A stretch of DNA of 64,000 bases from Actinophytocola sp963727495 (GTDB taxonomy: Bacteria; Actinomycetota; Actinomycetes; Mycobacteriales; Pseudonocardiaceae). A model generated the notes under the pieces. The model made no database searches. It worked only from the letters and a program-made list of their open reading frames with translations, and had not been told where the DNA came from. This document shows, in pieces, positions 17,719 through 28,269 of this stretch (positions within the stretch are counted from its first letter, which is position 1; each line of letters starts with the position of its first letter). The translations under genes and the position numbers were made by a program. Location: NCBI GenBank assembly GCA_963727495.1, contig CAVSGQ010000006.1, forward strand, positions 496,001 to 560,000, read 5' to 3'.

Positions 17719-18459
17719 ATGACCTACGCGCAGGTGAACGGCCAGAGCATCTACTACGAGGTGCACGGCACCGGGCGGCCGCTGGTCCTGCTGCACGGCG
17801 GGCTGCTCACGATCGGCCTGACGTTCGGCACGATGCTGCCGGCCCTGGCCGCGACACGGCAGGTCGTCGCGATCGAGCTGCAGGGGCACGGGCACACCGC
17901 GGACATCGACCGCGAGTTCACCCTCGAACACCTCGCCGACGACGTGGCCGGGGTGCTCGACGAGCTCGGCATCGAACGGGCCGACTTCTTCGGGTTCAGC
18001 CTCGGCGGGCTGGTGTCGCTGCGGCTGGCCATGCGCCACCCGGACCGCGCCGGGCGGCTCGCCGTGGCCGGGGTGCACTTCCGGGCCGACGGCTACCACC
18101 CGGAGATCTTCGACATGGACGCCCGCTCGGACCGGCTGCCGACCGAGGCGGACTTCCGGCAGATGCACGACGCGTACGTGGCCGTCGCGCCGGACCCGGA
18201 CCGGTTCGAGGCGTTCGCGGCCAAGGCGTCGGCGCTGCCGGAGCGGCTCGACTGGTCCGCCGCCGACCTCGGCTCGGTGACCTCGCCGGTGCTGATCGTC
18301 ATCGGCGACCGCGACTTCACCCGCATCGACCACGCCGCGCAGATGCGCGAGCTGATCCCCGACGCCCGGCTGGCCGTCCTGCCGGACACCACGCACATGG
18401 ACCTGACCCGCCGCGCGGACCTGGTACTCCCGCTGGTCGAGCCGTTCCTCGACTGCTGA
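17719..18459 (+). CDS. Alpha/beta-fold hydrolase
   Basis: A 246-residue alpha/beta hydrolase. The oxyanion region is LLHGGL near residue 30, the nucleophile elbow is GFSLGG (Ser about residue 95), the acid is probably in IGDRDF and the His is in DTTHMDL. No signal peptide is seen. The substrate cannot be deduced. It is separated from murQ by 70 nt and may or may not share its transcript. Confidence 0.8.
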   Translation: MTYAQVNGQSIYYEVHGTGRPLVLLHGGLLTIGLTFGTMLPALAATRQVVAIELQGHGHTADIDREFTLEHLADDVAGVLDELGIERADFFGFSLGGLVSLRLAMRHPDRAGRLAVAGVHFRADGYHPEIFDMDARSDRLPTEADFRQMHDAYVAVAPDPDRFEAFAAKASALPERLDWSAADLGSVTSPVLIVIGDRDFTRIDHAAQMRELIPDARLAVLPDTTHMDLTRRADLVLPLVEPFLDC

Positions 18460-18465
18460 GACCTC

Positions 18466-19845
18466 TCAGCGCCGGTTGCCTCCACGCAGTCTCCGGCCAC
18501 GCTGGAGCAGGTAGCCACACGCCGCGGCGCACTCGACCATGATGAGCACCGCCGCCGCCTCGGTCGACGGTGAGTCATCTGCCGACGTGCTGGTCAGCGG
18601 TCCCACGATGGCCATCAGCACGAAGAACACCAGGCCGACGAGCAGTGTCACGCGACCCGCGATCGACCTGCCGAGCAGCGGCGCCACGTCCGACTGACCG
18701 AGGTCGCCCCAGTGACGGCGCAGCAGGACCAAGGCGGTACCGCACATGGCCGCCAACAGGAAGCCGGGTCCAAGAATCGAACCGGCGGAGACCGAGCCGT
18801 TCGCCTGCTTCTCGCCGACGACCACCCCGAACACGCCGCCGAGCCCCATGGCCACGAACAGGCCGGTGAGCATCCACAGCAGCTGAAGCGACCGCACCCG
18901 GACCTGCTGCGTCACCCGGCCGGCCGGCGCCTCCTCGTGTGGCGGCCGGTGTGTCCCAGGGGGCATCTGTGCGACCGTCGGCGGCTGCCACGCGGGTGGC
19001 GGCCACCGGCGGTGCTCGGGCGCCGGCGGCGGTGGCCCGGCCGGGACACGCGGAGACGTCGGCAGGGCGGGCCGGATCCGGGGCTCGGTGGGCGGCTCCG
19101 GCCACCTTCGCGGGGTCACCTTCGGACGCCGCAACAGGAGGTCGCCGCTCGTGTCGGTGAGCTTGAGCTTCGGGCCGGGGAGCTCGTCACGCAGCAGGGC
19201 CGCCGAGATTCGCTTGTACAGGGAGTTGACGGTCAACGGCTCGCCGGCATTCGGGGAGCCGTTCTCGAGCAACGAGATCATCTTTCCGGTGAACGCGGTG
19301 TTGCGGTGGCCTACCGGCGAATGGGACTTCTTGTTCTTCGGCGACGACGCCAGCACGGCGGACCCGCGAACTTCGATTTCCCGCTGTTCCAACGCGACCC
19401 CCGACATGGTTCCCAACGCCATGCCCGAATAGCAGCAGTCCAGCACCAGCAGATTCGTTCTCGCCGGGCTGTCCTCGAGTACGTCCTTGACCCACCTGAA
19501 CGGCACCGCACTCTCGTCCAGTGCGTCGGCGTCGGTGAGACCGACGGTCAGATAGAGCTCGTCCCGGAAGTCATGCCGAAGACCGTGCCCGGCGTAGTAC
19601 ACGAGCAGAAGATCGTCGGTCCGGCCCACGACCTTTCGCAGTCCGGCCATGAACGCGCGCGGGGTATCGGGGCCGTCGACTATCTCGCAGTTCCCCGGGG
19701 CGATGACCCCGTGTTCCGGATCGGTCAGCGTGGCGCGCAGGTCGACGAGGTTGTTGCGTACCGCGGGAAGAGGCGGCAGGTGGTCAAAGGTGCTGGCGCC
19801 GATCAGCACCGCCCTGGACCGGGCCGGATCAGGCAGGGGCTGCAC
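18466..19845 (-). CDS. Caspase family protease with C-terminal membrane anchor
   Basis: A 459-residue protein. The N-terminal caspase/metacaspase domain (residues about 10-240) has the catalytic His in YYAGHGL (His87) and Cys in LDCCYSG (Cys138). A Pro-rich linker (about 245-310) leads to four predicted transmembrane segments (about 322-344, 355-375, 398-417, 428-447). The GTG start at 19845 follows the upstream EACC1-like stop by one base (TGACGTG), so the two genes are coupled. Caspases tied to effector-associated domains are predicted to act in biological-conflict or cell-suicide systems. The membrane anchor suggests that activation acts at the membrane; substrates are unknown. Confidence 0.85.
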   Translation of the reverse strand: MQPLPDPARSRAVLIGASTFDHLPPLPAVRNNLVDLRATLTDPEHGVIAPGNCEIVDGPDTPRAFMAGLRKVVGRTDDLLLVYYAGHGLRHDFRDELYLTVGLTDADALDESAVPFRWVKDVLEDSPARTNLLVLDCCYSGMALGTMSGVALEQREIEVRGSAVLASSPKNKKSHSPVGHRNTAFTGKMISLLENGSPNAGEPLTVNSLYKRISAALLRDELPGPKLKLTDTSGDLLLRRPKVTPRRWPEPPTEPRIRPALPTSPRVPAGPPPPAPEHRRWPPPAWQPPTVAQMPPGTHRPPHEEAPAGRVTQQVRVRSLQLLWMLTGLFVAMGLGGVFGVVVGEKQANGSVSAGSILGPGFLLAAMCGTALVLLRRHWGDLGQSDVAPLLGRSIAGRVTLLVGLVFFVLMAIVGPLTSTSADDSPSTEAAAVLIMVECAAACGYLLQRGRRLRGGNRR

Positions 19846-19846
19846 G

Positions 19847-19995
19847 TCAGTCGCCGCCGACGGCGCGCCGGCACGCCGTGAGCAGTCGCTCCGCGTCCTC
19901 GGCGGAACCGCAGCTGATATCGATCTTCTCCCCGTTCCTCGACGGGCCTCCAGCACGAGCTTGACGCCCAGGCCGACCAGCGCGGTGGCGGACAT
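19847..19995 (-). pseudogene. EACC1-type effector-associated small protein, frameshifted
   Basis: Two frames together encode a 49-residue protein. MSATALVGLGVKLVLEAR (first frame, ATG at 19995) joins to RNGEKIDISCGSAEDAERLL (second frame) ending in RRAVGGD. This resembles the effector-associated constant component 1 found just upstream of caspase and trypsin effectors in actinobacteria. One base is missing near 19952 (GCCCGTCG where GCCCGGTCG would be in frame). It could be an assembly error, a true inactivating mutation or, less likely, frameshifting. The stop is one base before the caspase start. Confidence 0.6.
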
Positions 19996-20082
19996 GGCAC
20001 CAGCCAAACAGGAAAGCGGGCCGAGAGGCTAGGAATCTCGGCCCGCCCTGTGGGATCCCGTCAACACAGCGAGGAAGGGGGA

Positions 20083-20124
20083 CTCGCACCACCCATGCTG
20101 CGAGAGCCCGCACGAACCGGGCTC
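20083..20124 (-). terminator. Double hairpin downstream of the Fic-like gene
   Basis: Two adjacent stems, CTCGCA/TGCGAG (20083-20104) and GAGCCCG/CGGGCTC (20104-20124), lie just after the minus-strand Fic-like gene. No T run is present; an actinobacterial-style terminator is plausible. Confidence 0.4.
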
Positions 20125-20145
20125 GAGCCCCGCTGAACCCGCAGG

Positions 20146-20880
20146 TCAGCCGGTCAGCGCGGCCTCGGCGATGCTCGTCGCCTCGCGGGCGCCGGCCTCG
20201 ACGGCCTCGCAGCACAGCACCAGCCACCCGGTGAGGCCCTCGTCGGTGCCGGTGGCGAAGCCCGCGGCGGCCGCGGCGTAGCGGTCCGACCGGCGCAGGT
20301 AGAACACCTCCGGCACGATCAGGCCCTTCGGGTCCAGCCCGGTCCCGATCGTGGTCAGCCGCGCCGCCGCGCGGGCCACCACGCCGTTCGCGGTGCCGAA
20401 CGGGGACAGCGCCAGCAGCTCGCCGTGCACGACCGCGACCAGCACCGCGCCGGGTACCGACGTGCCGCCGGCCACGAGCTCGCCCAGCAGGTCCAGCCGG
20501 CGGGTCACCCCGCGGCTCGGCCGGGGCCGGCCCAGCTCGTCGTCGCTCGCCAGGTCCGTCGCGGCCAGCACGTGCAGCCGGGCGAGTGCCTGCATCGGCG
20601 CGCGCTGCCAGATCGGCACCAGGGTGCCCAGCGACTCGGCGATGCGCAGCGCGCCGGCCAGGTGCGGCTCGTCGACCTCCCCGCCCGCGGGGATCTCCGG
20701 GTCGCCGCCGTCCAGCGCGGCCGACGCCCGGGCGGCGCGCACCGACGCCTCGGCGGCCGTCGCCGGCCAGCCGCGGCGGTTGGCCGGGTGCCCGTGCACC
20801 TGATCCACCGCCTCGCGGGCGGCGTGCACGGCGTCGCGCACACCGGGCAGTTCCAGCAGCGGCGCCAGCGGATCGGTCAC
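20146..20880 (-). CDS. Fic-like family protein with degenerate active-site motif
   Basis: A 244-residue actinobacterial protein often annotated as oxidoreductase but Fic-like in layout. The stretch LALSPFGTANGVVARA occupies the place of the Fic motif HPFx[DE]GNGRxxR; the catalytic His is Ser here and the GNGR core is altered. The GTG at 20880 with an upstream GGAG is used; the 30-residue longer form has no support. AMPylation activity is doubtful. It lies divergent from acs, as I recall for other actinobacteria. Confidence 0.6.
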   Translation of the reverse strand: MTDPLAPLLELPGVRDAVHAAREAVDQVHGHPANRRGWPATAAEASVRAARASAALDGGDPEIPAGGEVDEPHLAGALRIAESLGTLVPIWQRAPMQALARLHVLAATDLASDDELGRPRPSRGVTRRLDLLGELVAGGTSVPGAVLVAVVHGELLALSPFGTANGVVARAAARLTTIGTGLDPKGLIVPEVFYLRRSDRYAAAAAGFATGTDEGLTGWLVLCCEAVEAGAREATSIAEAALTG

Positions 20881-21014
20881 GGCTCCGGACCCTACCGGGT
20901 GACATCCGGTCGGGGCCGCGCCGCTCGTGGTCTGGACCTCTATGCGTCCCGCGTCCGCGTGTGATAGCACAGGGCCAGCACTTATCTCATCCCTGGGTCG
21001 AGAGGATCCACATC

Positions 21015-23006
<1,992 letters not shown>

Positions 23007-23035
23007 GCACTTGCCGCGGGTAGTTCAATGAGCAG

Positions 23036-23770
23036 GTGACAGAGCTCAGCGCCGAAGAGCCCGCCCCCGCGCACGCCGGCGAGCCGCACCAGGGCAGCCT
23101 GGGCGAGCGGCTCAACTGGCTGCGCGCGGGCGTGCTCGGCGCCAACGACGGCATCGTGTCGGTCGCCGGGCTGGTCGTCGGCGTGGCCGGCGCGACGTCG
23201 GACCGCACCGCGATCATGATCGCCGGGGTGGCGAGCCTGGTGGCCGGCGCGCTGTCGATGGCCGGCGGCGAGTACGTGTCGGTGAGCACGCAGCGCGACA
23301 CCGAGCAGGCCGCGCTGCGTCTGGAACGCTACGAGCTCGAGACGATGCCCGAGGCCGAGGAGCGCGAGCTCGCCGAGATCTACCAGGACAAGGGCCTGTC
23401 CCCCGAGCTCGCCGCCGAGGTGGCCCGGGAGCTGACCGCGAAGGACGCGCTGGAGGCGCACGCCGAGGCCGAGCTGGGCATCGACCCGGACGAGCTGACC
23501 AGCCCGTGGCACGCGGCGTGGGCGTCGCTGGTGGCGTTCACCTGCGGCGGGCTGCTGCCGCTGGTCGCGATCGCGCTGCCGCCGGTCGCCTGGCGGGTGT
23601 GGGCGTGTGCCGGTGCGGTGGCGGTGGGGCTGGTGCTCACCGGCTGGGTCAGCGCGCGGCTGGGCAACGCGATCGTACGCCGCGCCATCCTGCGCAACGT
23701 CGGCGTGGGCGCGCTGACCATGGCCGTGACCTACCTCGTGGGCGTCCTGTTCGGGGTCACGACCGGCTAA
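23036..23770 (+). CDS. VIT1/CCC1 family metal transporter
   Basis: A 244-residue membrane protein of the VIT family, which exports Fe2+ or Mn2+ from the cytoplasm. Two N-terminal transmembrane helices (GVLGANDGIVSVAGLVVGV is the family signature) are followed by an acidic cytoplasmic helical domain (residues about 95-155, rich in Glu) that binds metal, and then three C-terminal helices. The GTG at 23036 lies 29 nt after acs. Confidence 0.88.
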   Translation: MTELSAEEPAPAHAGEPHQGSLGERLNWLRAGVLGANDGIVSVAGLVVGVAGATSDRTAIMIAGVASLVAGALSMAGGEYVSVSTQRDTEQAALRLERYELETMPEAEERELAEIYQDKGLSPELAAEVARELTAKDALEAHAEAELGIDPDELTSPWHAAWASLVAFTCGGLLPLVAIALPPVAWRVWACAGAVAVGLVLTGWVSARLGNAIVRRAILRNVGVGALTMAVTYLVGVLFGVTTG

Positions 23771-23932
23771 GAGGCCGCGCAGATTGGCTGGTGGATGCCC
23801 GCCGTGATCGAGGTGGATGCATCGCGGTGCCGCGCCGGCGTCGGCGTACTGGACCGTACTTCGATGCCGGCGCGGTGTCGCGAGGCGCCGCCTCGGCGCG
23901 GCGGGCGCCGCCGTGCCAATCTGCGCGACCTC
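23771..23932. mobile_element. 162-bp palindromic MITE-like element
   Basis: The terminal repeats GAGGCCGCGCAGATTGGC (23771-23788) and GCCAATCTGCGCGACCTC (23915-23932) pair over 18 bp with one mismatch. The arms continue to pair inward with scattered mismatches, including TCGCGGTGCCGCGCCGGC against GCCGGCGCGGTGTCGCGA, up to a short loop near 23845-23865. TAA flanks both ends, which would fit a 3-bp target duplication. No gene is inside. It could also act as a bidirectional terminator between the VIT gene and nhaA. Confidence 0.5.
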
Positions 23933-24003
23933 TAATATGGATTTCGGAGTGCCGGGAAGCCTGGTCGGCTGCACGATCTGTTCGTGACGCCGAAAGTGAG
24001 ACC

Positions 24004-25212
24004 GTGACCCAACGCATCCCCGTCGTGGGCGAGTTCGCCCGTTTCCTGCGTACCGAGACCGTCGGTGGCACCATCCTGCTCGCCGCCACCGCGGTCGCCC
24101 TGCTGTGGGCGAACAGCCCCTGGTCGGACTCCTACCACGCGGTGCGCGACGCCCAGGTCGGCCCGCCGCAGCTGCACCTGAACCTGACCGTCGACGACTG
24201 GGCCAAGGACGGCCTGCTCGCGCTGTTCTTCTTCGTCGCCGGGCTGGAGCTCAAACGCGAGCTGGTGGTGGGCGAGCTGTCCCGGCTGCGCAGCGCGCTG
24301 CTGCCGGTGATCGCCGCGGTCGGCGGGATGGTCGTGCCGGCCGTGGTGGCGCTCGGCGTGGCCTGGGGCGACCCGCGCATCGGCGACGCCTGGGCGATCC
24401 CGGTGGCCACCGACATCGCGTTCGCGCTCGGGGTGCTCGCGCTGACCGGCTCCGGGCTGCCGAGCAGCGCACGGGTGTTCCTGCTGAGCCTCGCGGTGGT
24501 CGACGACCTGGGCGCCATCCTGCTGATCGCGATCGTGTTCACCAGCGGCATCAACCTGCTGGCCGCGGCGGCCGCGGCCGCGCTGCTCGCCCTCTACTGG
24601 GTTCTGCAGCGCCGCCGGGTGCGCACCGCCTGGCTGTACGTGCCGATCGCGGTCGGCACCTGGGTGGCGGTGCACGAGTGCGGCGTGCACGCGACGGTCG
24701 CCGGCGTGGCGCTCGCGCTGCTGACCCGGGTCCGCCCGGACGAGGGAGAGGCCGAGTCGCCCGGCGTGCGCCTCGAGCACCGGCTGCAGCCCTGGTCGGC
24801 GGGCCTCGCGGTGCCGCTGTTCGCGCTGTTCGCCGCCGGCATCCCGGTCGACGCGGCCGCCCTCGGCCGGCTGTTCAGCGACCGGATCGCGCTCGCCGTG
24901 ATGGCCGGGCTCGTGGTCGGCAAGCTCGCCGGCATCGTCGGCCTGTCGCTGCTGGCGGTCCGCCTGCGGATCGCCAGCATGCCCTCCGGGCTCGGCAAAC
25001 GCGACCTGACCGCGGTCGCGATGCTCGGCGGTGTCGGGTTCACGGTCTCCCTGCTGCTCGCCGAGCTCGCGCTGGGCGGGGCGGACATGGAGCTGGCCAA
25101 GGGCGCGGTGCTGCTCGCGTCGATGGTGGCCGCGCTGCTCGCCGCCGTGCTGCTGCTGCGCCGCGGCCGCGCCCGGAGCGACACGGAGGCCCCGCCCGGC
25201 CAGCTTCCGTGA
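24004..25212 (+). CDS. nhaA: Na+/H+ antiporter NhaA
   Basis: A 402-residue membrane antiporter that expels Na+ in exchange for protons. The conserved ion-binding pair is in LSLAVVDDLGAI (Asp-Asp), preceded by PVATDIAFALGVLAL; about twelve hydrophobic segments are visible. The first in-frame start that leaves the conserved N-terminus is GTG 24004; the longer open frame upstream runs through the palindromic element and is rejected. Confidence 0.94.
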   Translation: MTQRIPVVGEFARFLRTETVGGTILLAATAVALLWANSPWSDSYHAVRDAQVGPPQLHLNLTVDDWAKDGLLALFFFVAGLELKRELVVGELSRLRSALLPVIAAVGGMVVPAVVALGVAWGDPRIGDAWAIPVATDIAFALGVLALTGSGLPSSARVFLLSLAVVDDLGAILLIAIVFTSGINLLAAAAAAALLALYWVLQRRRVRTAWLYVPIAVGTWVAVHECGVHATVAGVALALLTRVRPDEGEAESPGVRLEHRLQPWSAGLAVPLFALFAAGIPVDAAALGRLFSDRIALAVMAGLVVGKLAGIVGLSLLAVRLRIASMPSGLGKRDLTAVAMLGGVGFTVSLLLAELALGGADMELAKGAVLLASMVAALLAAVLLLRRGRARSDTEAPPGQLP

Positions 25213-25227
25213 TCGGCACATGGCACG

Positions 25228-25761
25228 ATGGCCCACGTGACCAGTGCGCACGAGAACAACGGCAACGGGACGGGGCTGCCGCGAGTCCCGTCGATCCCGT
25301 TGTCCGACGACACGAACGGCGCGGCGGGCGATCAGTCGATCGGGAACTTGGTCAAGGACGCGACCACACACCTGTCCACCCTGGTGCGGGCCGAGGTCGA
25401 GCTGGCCAGGTCGGAGGTCACCAAGGAGATCAAGAAGGGCATCACGGGCAGCCTCTTCTTCATCATCGCGCTCGGCATCTTCCTGCCCTTCATCCCGTTC
25501 GGCCTGATCGCGCTCGCCCTGGGCTTCAACGACATGTTCGACTGGGAGGCCCATCCCTGGTTGGGATACCTCTGCGTGTTCGGGGTCATCCTCGTGCTGG
25601 TGGCGCTGTTCGTGCTGCTCGGCATCCGCAAGGTCCGCTCGGTGCGGGCGCCGAGGCGCACGATCGAGACCGTGAAGGACACCGCGGCCGTGCTGCGCCA
25701 CCGCGGTGAGGACGGCCAGGACGCCGAGCCGGCCGCGGGCGACGCCGTGCGCCGCTCCTGA
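25228..25761 (+). CDS. Actinobacterial holin-X family membrane protein
   Basis: A 177-residue protein with a hydrophilic N-terminus, an amphipathic segment THLSTLVRAEVELARSEV and two transmembrane helices (about residues 73-98 and 110-135), followed by a charged tail. This is the layout of the Holin-X/phage holin superfamily, chromosomal in actinobacteria and not evidence of a prophage. The ATG at 25228 or GTG at 25237 could be the start. It lies 15 nt after nhaA. Confidence 0.8.
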   Translation: MAHVTSAHENNGNGTGLPRVPSIPLSDDTNGAAGDQSIGNLVKDATTHLSTLVRAEVELARSEVTKEIKKGITGSLFFIIALGIFLPFIPFGLIALALGFNDMFDWEAHPWLGYLCVFGVILVLVALFVLLGIRKVRSVRAPRRTIETVKDTAAVLRHRGEDGQDAEPAAGDAVRRS

Positions 25762-25792
25762 GCGGAACACGCCGCTGAGCACCGCCACCGCC

Positions 25793-26731
25793 GTGCGTCC
25801 CGATCCGTCGACCGTGCGCATCGACGGACCGTGGCGGCACCGCGACGTGCACGCGAACGGCATCCGGCTGCACGTGACCGAGGCCGGCGAGGGCCCGCTC
25901 GTGCTGCTGCTGCACGGGTTCTGCGAGTTCTGGTGGACCTGGCGCCACCAGCTGACCGCGGTCGCCGACGCCGGGTTCCGCGCGGTCGCCGTGGACCTGC
26001 GCGGCTACGGTGACTCGGACAAGCCGCCGCGCGGCTACGACGCGTGGACGCTCGCCGGTGACGTCGGCGGGCTGATCAAGGCGCTCGGCGAACCCCACGC
26101 GCACCTGGTCGGGCACGCGTGGGGTGGCATGCTCGCGTGGACGGTCGCCGCGATGCACCCCCGGCTGGTGCGTTCGGTCGGCTCGGTGTCCGCCGCGCAC
26201 CCGCTGGCACTGCGCCGGGAGATCCGCCGCACCGCGTTGCACCGCAAGGCGACCAACCAGGCTCGCGCGCTCGGCCACGTGTTCCGCGCGCAGCTGCCGC
26301 TGTACCCGGAACGCTGGCTCGGCCGCGACGGCGCGGCCACCGTCGAGGCGCTGATGCGCCGCTGGTCCGGTCCGGAGTGGACGGTCCAGCCGGGGTTCCC
26401 GGAGGCGGCGGCGCGGTTCCGCTCGGCCATGACGGTGCGCGGCGCGGCGCACAGCGCGCTGGAGTACCACCGGTGGGCGGTGCGCGCGCAGCTGCGCGGC
26501 GAGGGCAGGCGGTTCGGCGAGGCCATGCAGCGCGAGATCACCGTGCCGGTACTGCAGCTGTCCGGTGGCGCCGACCCGTGCATCCTGCCGGGCACCGTGC
26601 GCGCCTCGGCGGGCTTCGCGCACGGCCGCGTCGAGACCCTGCTGCTGGACGGGGTCGGCCACTACCCGCACCAGGAGGCGCCGGCGGTCACCAACCGCGC
26701 GCTCGTCGGGTTCCTGACCGGGACCCGGTAG
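25793..26731 (+). CDS. Alpha/beta hydrolase, EphE-like
   Basis: A 312-residue alpha/beta-fold protein, orthologous by context and pattern to EphE (Rv3670). LLLHGFCEFWWTWRHQL and DLRGYGDSDKPPRGYD are typical of epoxide hydrolase relatives. The nucleophile elbow, however, reads GHAWGG, with Ala where the catalytic Asp or Ser should be, while a C-terminal GVGHYPHQE His is kept. It is probably not a classical epoxide hydrolase. The GTG at 25793 is the first sensible start after the holin-X stop. Confidence 0.75.
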   Translation: MRPDPSTVRIDGPWRHRDVHANGIRLHVTEAGEGPLVLLLHGFCEFWWTWRHQLTAVADAGFRAVAVDLRGYGDSDKPPRGYDAWTLAGDVGGLIKALGEPHAHLVGHAWGGMLAWTVAAMHPRLVRSVGSVSAAHPLALRREIRRTALHRKATNQARALGHVFRAQLPLYPERWLGRDGAATVEALMRRWSGPEWTVQPGFPEAAARFRSAMTVRGAAHSALEYHRWAVRAQLRGEGRRFGEAMQREITVPVLQLSGGADPCILPGTVRASAGFAHGRVETLLLDGVGHYPHQEAPAVTNRALVGFLTGTR

Positions 26732-26742
26732 TTCCGGGCCGT

Positions 26743-26760
26743 CTCAGGGTCTTCCCTGAG
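26743..26760 (+). terminator. Short hairpin after the EphE-like gene
   Basis: A perfect 7-bp stem CTCAGGG/CCCTGAG closed by TCTT lies 11 nt after the stop codon. No T run follows. Confidence 0.4.
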
Positions 26761-26830
26761 CCCCCGCGGTGGGCGCGGCGACATACTCGATCCCCGGGAA
26801 GATCCGCACACGGACGCCACGGGGATCCGC

Positions 26831-28243
26831 ATGAGGCTGCTGCTGCGAACAACGGCACTGCTCGCGTCCGTCGCGACCGGCGCGGTCCTGGCCGGCACGG
26901 CGACGGCGGTCGCGTCACCCGGGCCGGGCTGGGGGCCGTGCCCGGAGAACGCTGACGTCGAGTGCGCCGCCGTGACCGTGCCGGTCGACTGGCCCCGGCC
27001 GCGCGGCGACACGATCGAGGTGGCCATCGCCCGGCGCGCGGTCGCGCACCCGATCGGCACGCTGCTGTTCATGCCGGGCGGTCCGGGTGACTCGGGGGTG
27101 GACCGGGTGGTCGCGGGCAACGCGGTGCCACCGGGCATCGCCGCGCGGTTCGACGTGGTCGGCTTCGACCCGCGCGGCACCAACCGCAGCCATCCGGTGC
27201 TGTGCGACGCGGACCTGGTCGCGAACGCGCCGGACGCGGACCCGGAGGGCGGCGCGACGTTCGCGACGGTCGCCGAGTACGCCCGGGGGCTGGGGCGCAG
27301 CTGCCGGGAGCACACCGGTTCGCTGGTCGATCATGTGGACAGTGCCAGCGTGGCGCGGGACATCGACGCGATCCGCGCGGCGCTCGGCGAGCGCCGGCTG
27401 TCGCTGTACGGGCGGTCGTACGGGACGCTCGCCGGGCAGATGTACGCGGAGCGGTTCCCGTCACGGGTGCGCGCGATGGTGCTGGACAGCGTGTTCGACC
27501 ACAGCCTGGCGCCGCCGGCGTTCCTGTCGAGCGAGGCGGCGGCCGGCGAGGACACGTTCGGCGAGTTCGCGGCGTGGTGCGCGTCGGAGGTGTCGTGCGC
27601 GGCGCCCGGACGGGACGCCCGCGCGGTGTTCGACGCGCTGTACCGCCGGTCGGCGGCGGGCGAGCTGTCCGATCCGGACGACCCGGCGCGGCCGGTGCGG
27701 CCGATGGAGCTGGTCCAGCGGACGGTGCGGTTCTTCTACGGCCCGTCGTGGCCCGCGGCCGCGGAGTACCTGCGCTCGCTGACCGCGGCGCGGCCGGCGC
27801 GGGCGGCGTCGCCCGGCCTGGCGCCGTTCCCGATCGGCGCGTTCTGCGGCGACCACCGGGTGCGGATCTCCTCGCAGCGGGAGTGGCTCGGGTTGTGGCG
27901 GTGGCAGAAGCGGTCCGCGACGACGCTGCGCACGCACTTCGCGTGGCTGCCGGTGTCGTTGTGCGCCGCGTGGCCGGCGGCGGTCGCGAACCCGCAGCAC
28001 CGCCTGGCGATCCACGCCGCGCCGCCGATCCTGGTGCTGAACTCCCGCCACGACCCGGCGACGCCGCTGTCCTGGGCGCGGAACGTGGCCCGCCAGATCC
28101 CGCGCGGCGTCCTGCTGACCTACGACGGCTGGGGGCACGGCGTGATCGACCGCGGCGACTGCACCCGGGCCGCGGCGAGCCGCTACCTGATCGACCTGCG
28201 CGCGCCGCGACCGGGGACGCACTGCCCGGCAACCTTGCCATAG
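26831..28243 (+). CDS. Secreted S33 family alpha/beta hydrolase (tripeptidyl aminopeptidase type)
   Basis: A 470-residue protein with a signal peptide (residues 1-28). It has an alpha/beta hydrolase fold with LLFMPGGPGDSG, the nucleophile elbow LYGRSYGTL (Ser about residue 197), the acid in NSRHDPATPL and the His in GWGHGVI. The C-terminal part matches the TAP-like domain of Streptomyces tripeptidyl aminopeptidases. It probably hydrolyses peptides or esters outside the cell. The ATG at 26831 directly precedes the signal peptide. Confidence 0.85.
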   Translation: MRLLLRTTALLASVATGAVLAGTATAVASPGPGWGPCPENADVECAAVTVPVDWPRPRGDTIEVAIARRAVAHPIGTLLFMPGGPGDSGVDRVVAGNAVPPGIAARFDVVGFDPRGTNRSHPVLCDADLVANAPDADPEGGATFATVAEYARGLGRSCREHTGSLVDHVDSASVARDIDAIRAALGERRLSLYGRSYGTLAGQMYAERFPSRVRAMVLDSVFDHSLAPPAFLSSEAAAGEDTFGEFAAWCASEVSCAAPGRDARAVFDALYRRSAAGELSDPDDPARPVRPMELVQRTVRFFYGPSWPAAAEYLRSLTAARPARAASPGLAPFPIGAFCGDHRVRISSQREWLGLWRWQKRSATTLRTHFAWLPVSLCAAWPAAVANPQHRLAIHAAPPILVLNSRHDPATPLSWARNVARQIPRGVLLTYDGWGHGVIDRGDCTRAAASRYLIDLRAPRPGTHCPATLP

Positions 28244-28269
28244 TCAGATCATCGGTATATAACGTTCAC

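Noticed and set aside
20041..20140. tRNA-like folding sequence
   Set aside because: The two hairpins do not form a cloverleaf with acceptor and T arms.
23506..24003. 166-residue upstream extension of NhaA
   Set aside because: It runs through the VIT gene in another frame and the palindromic element.
25228..25761. Prophage marker (holin)
   Set aside because: Holin-X proteins are ordinary chromosomal genes in actinobacteria; no other phage genes are near.
27069..28241. 390-residue minus-strand frame
   Set aside because: Shadow of the S33 hydrolase gene; composition is almost entirely Arg, Pro, Ala, Thr.
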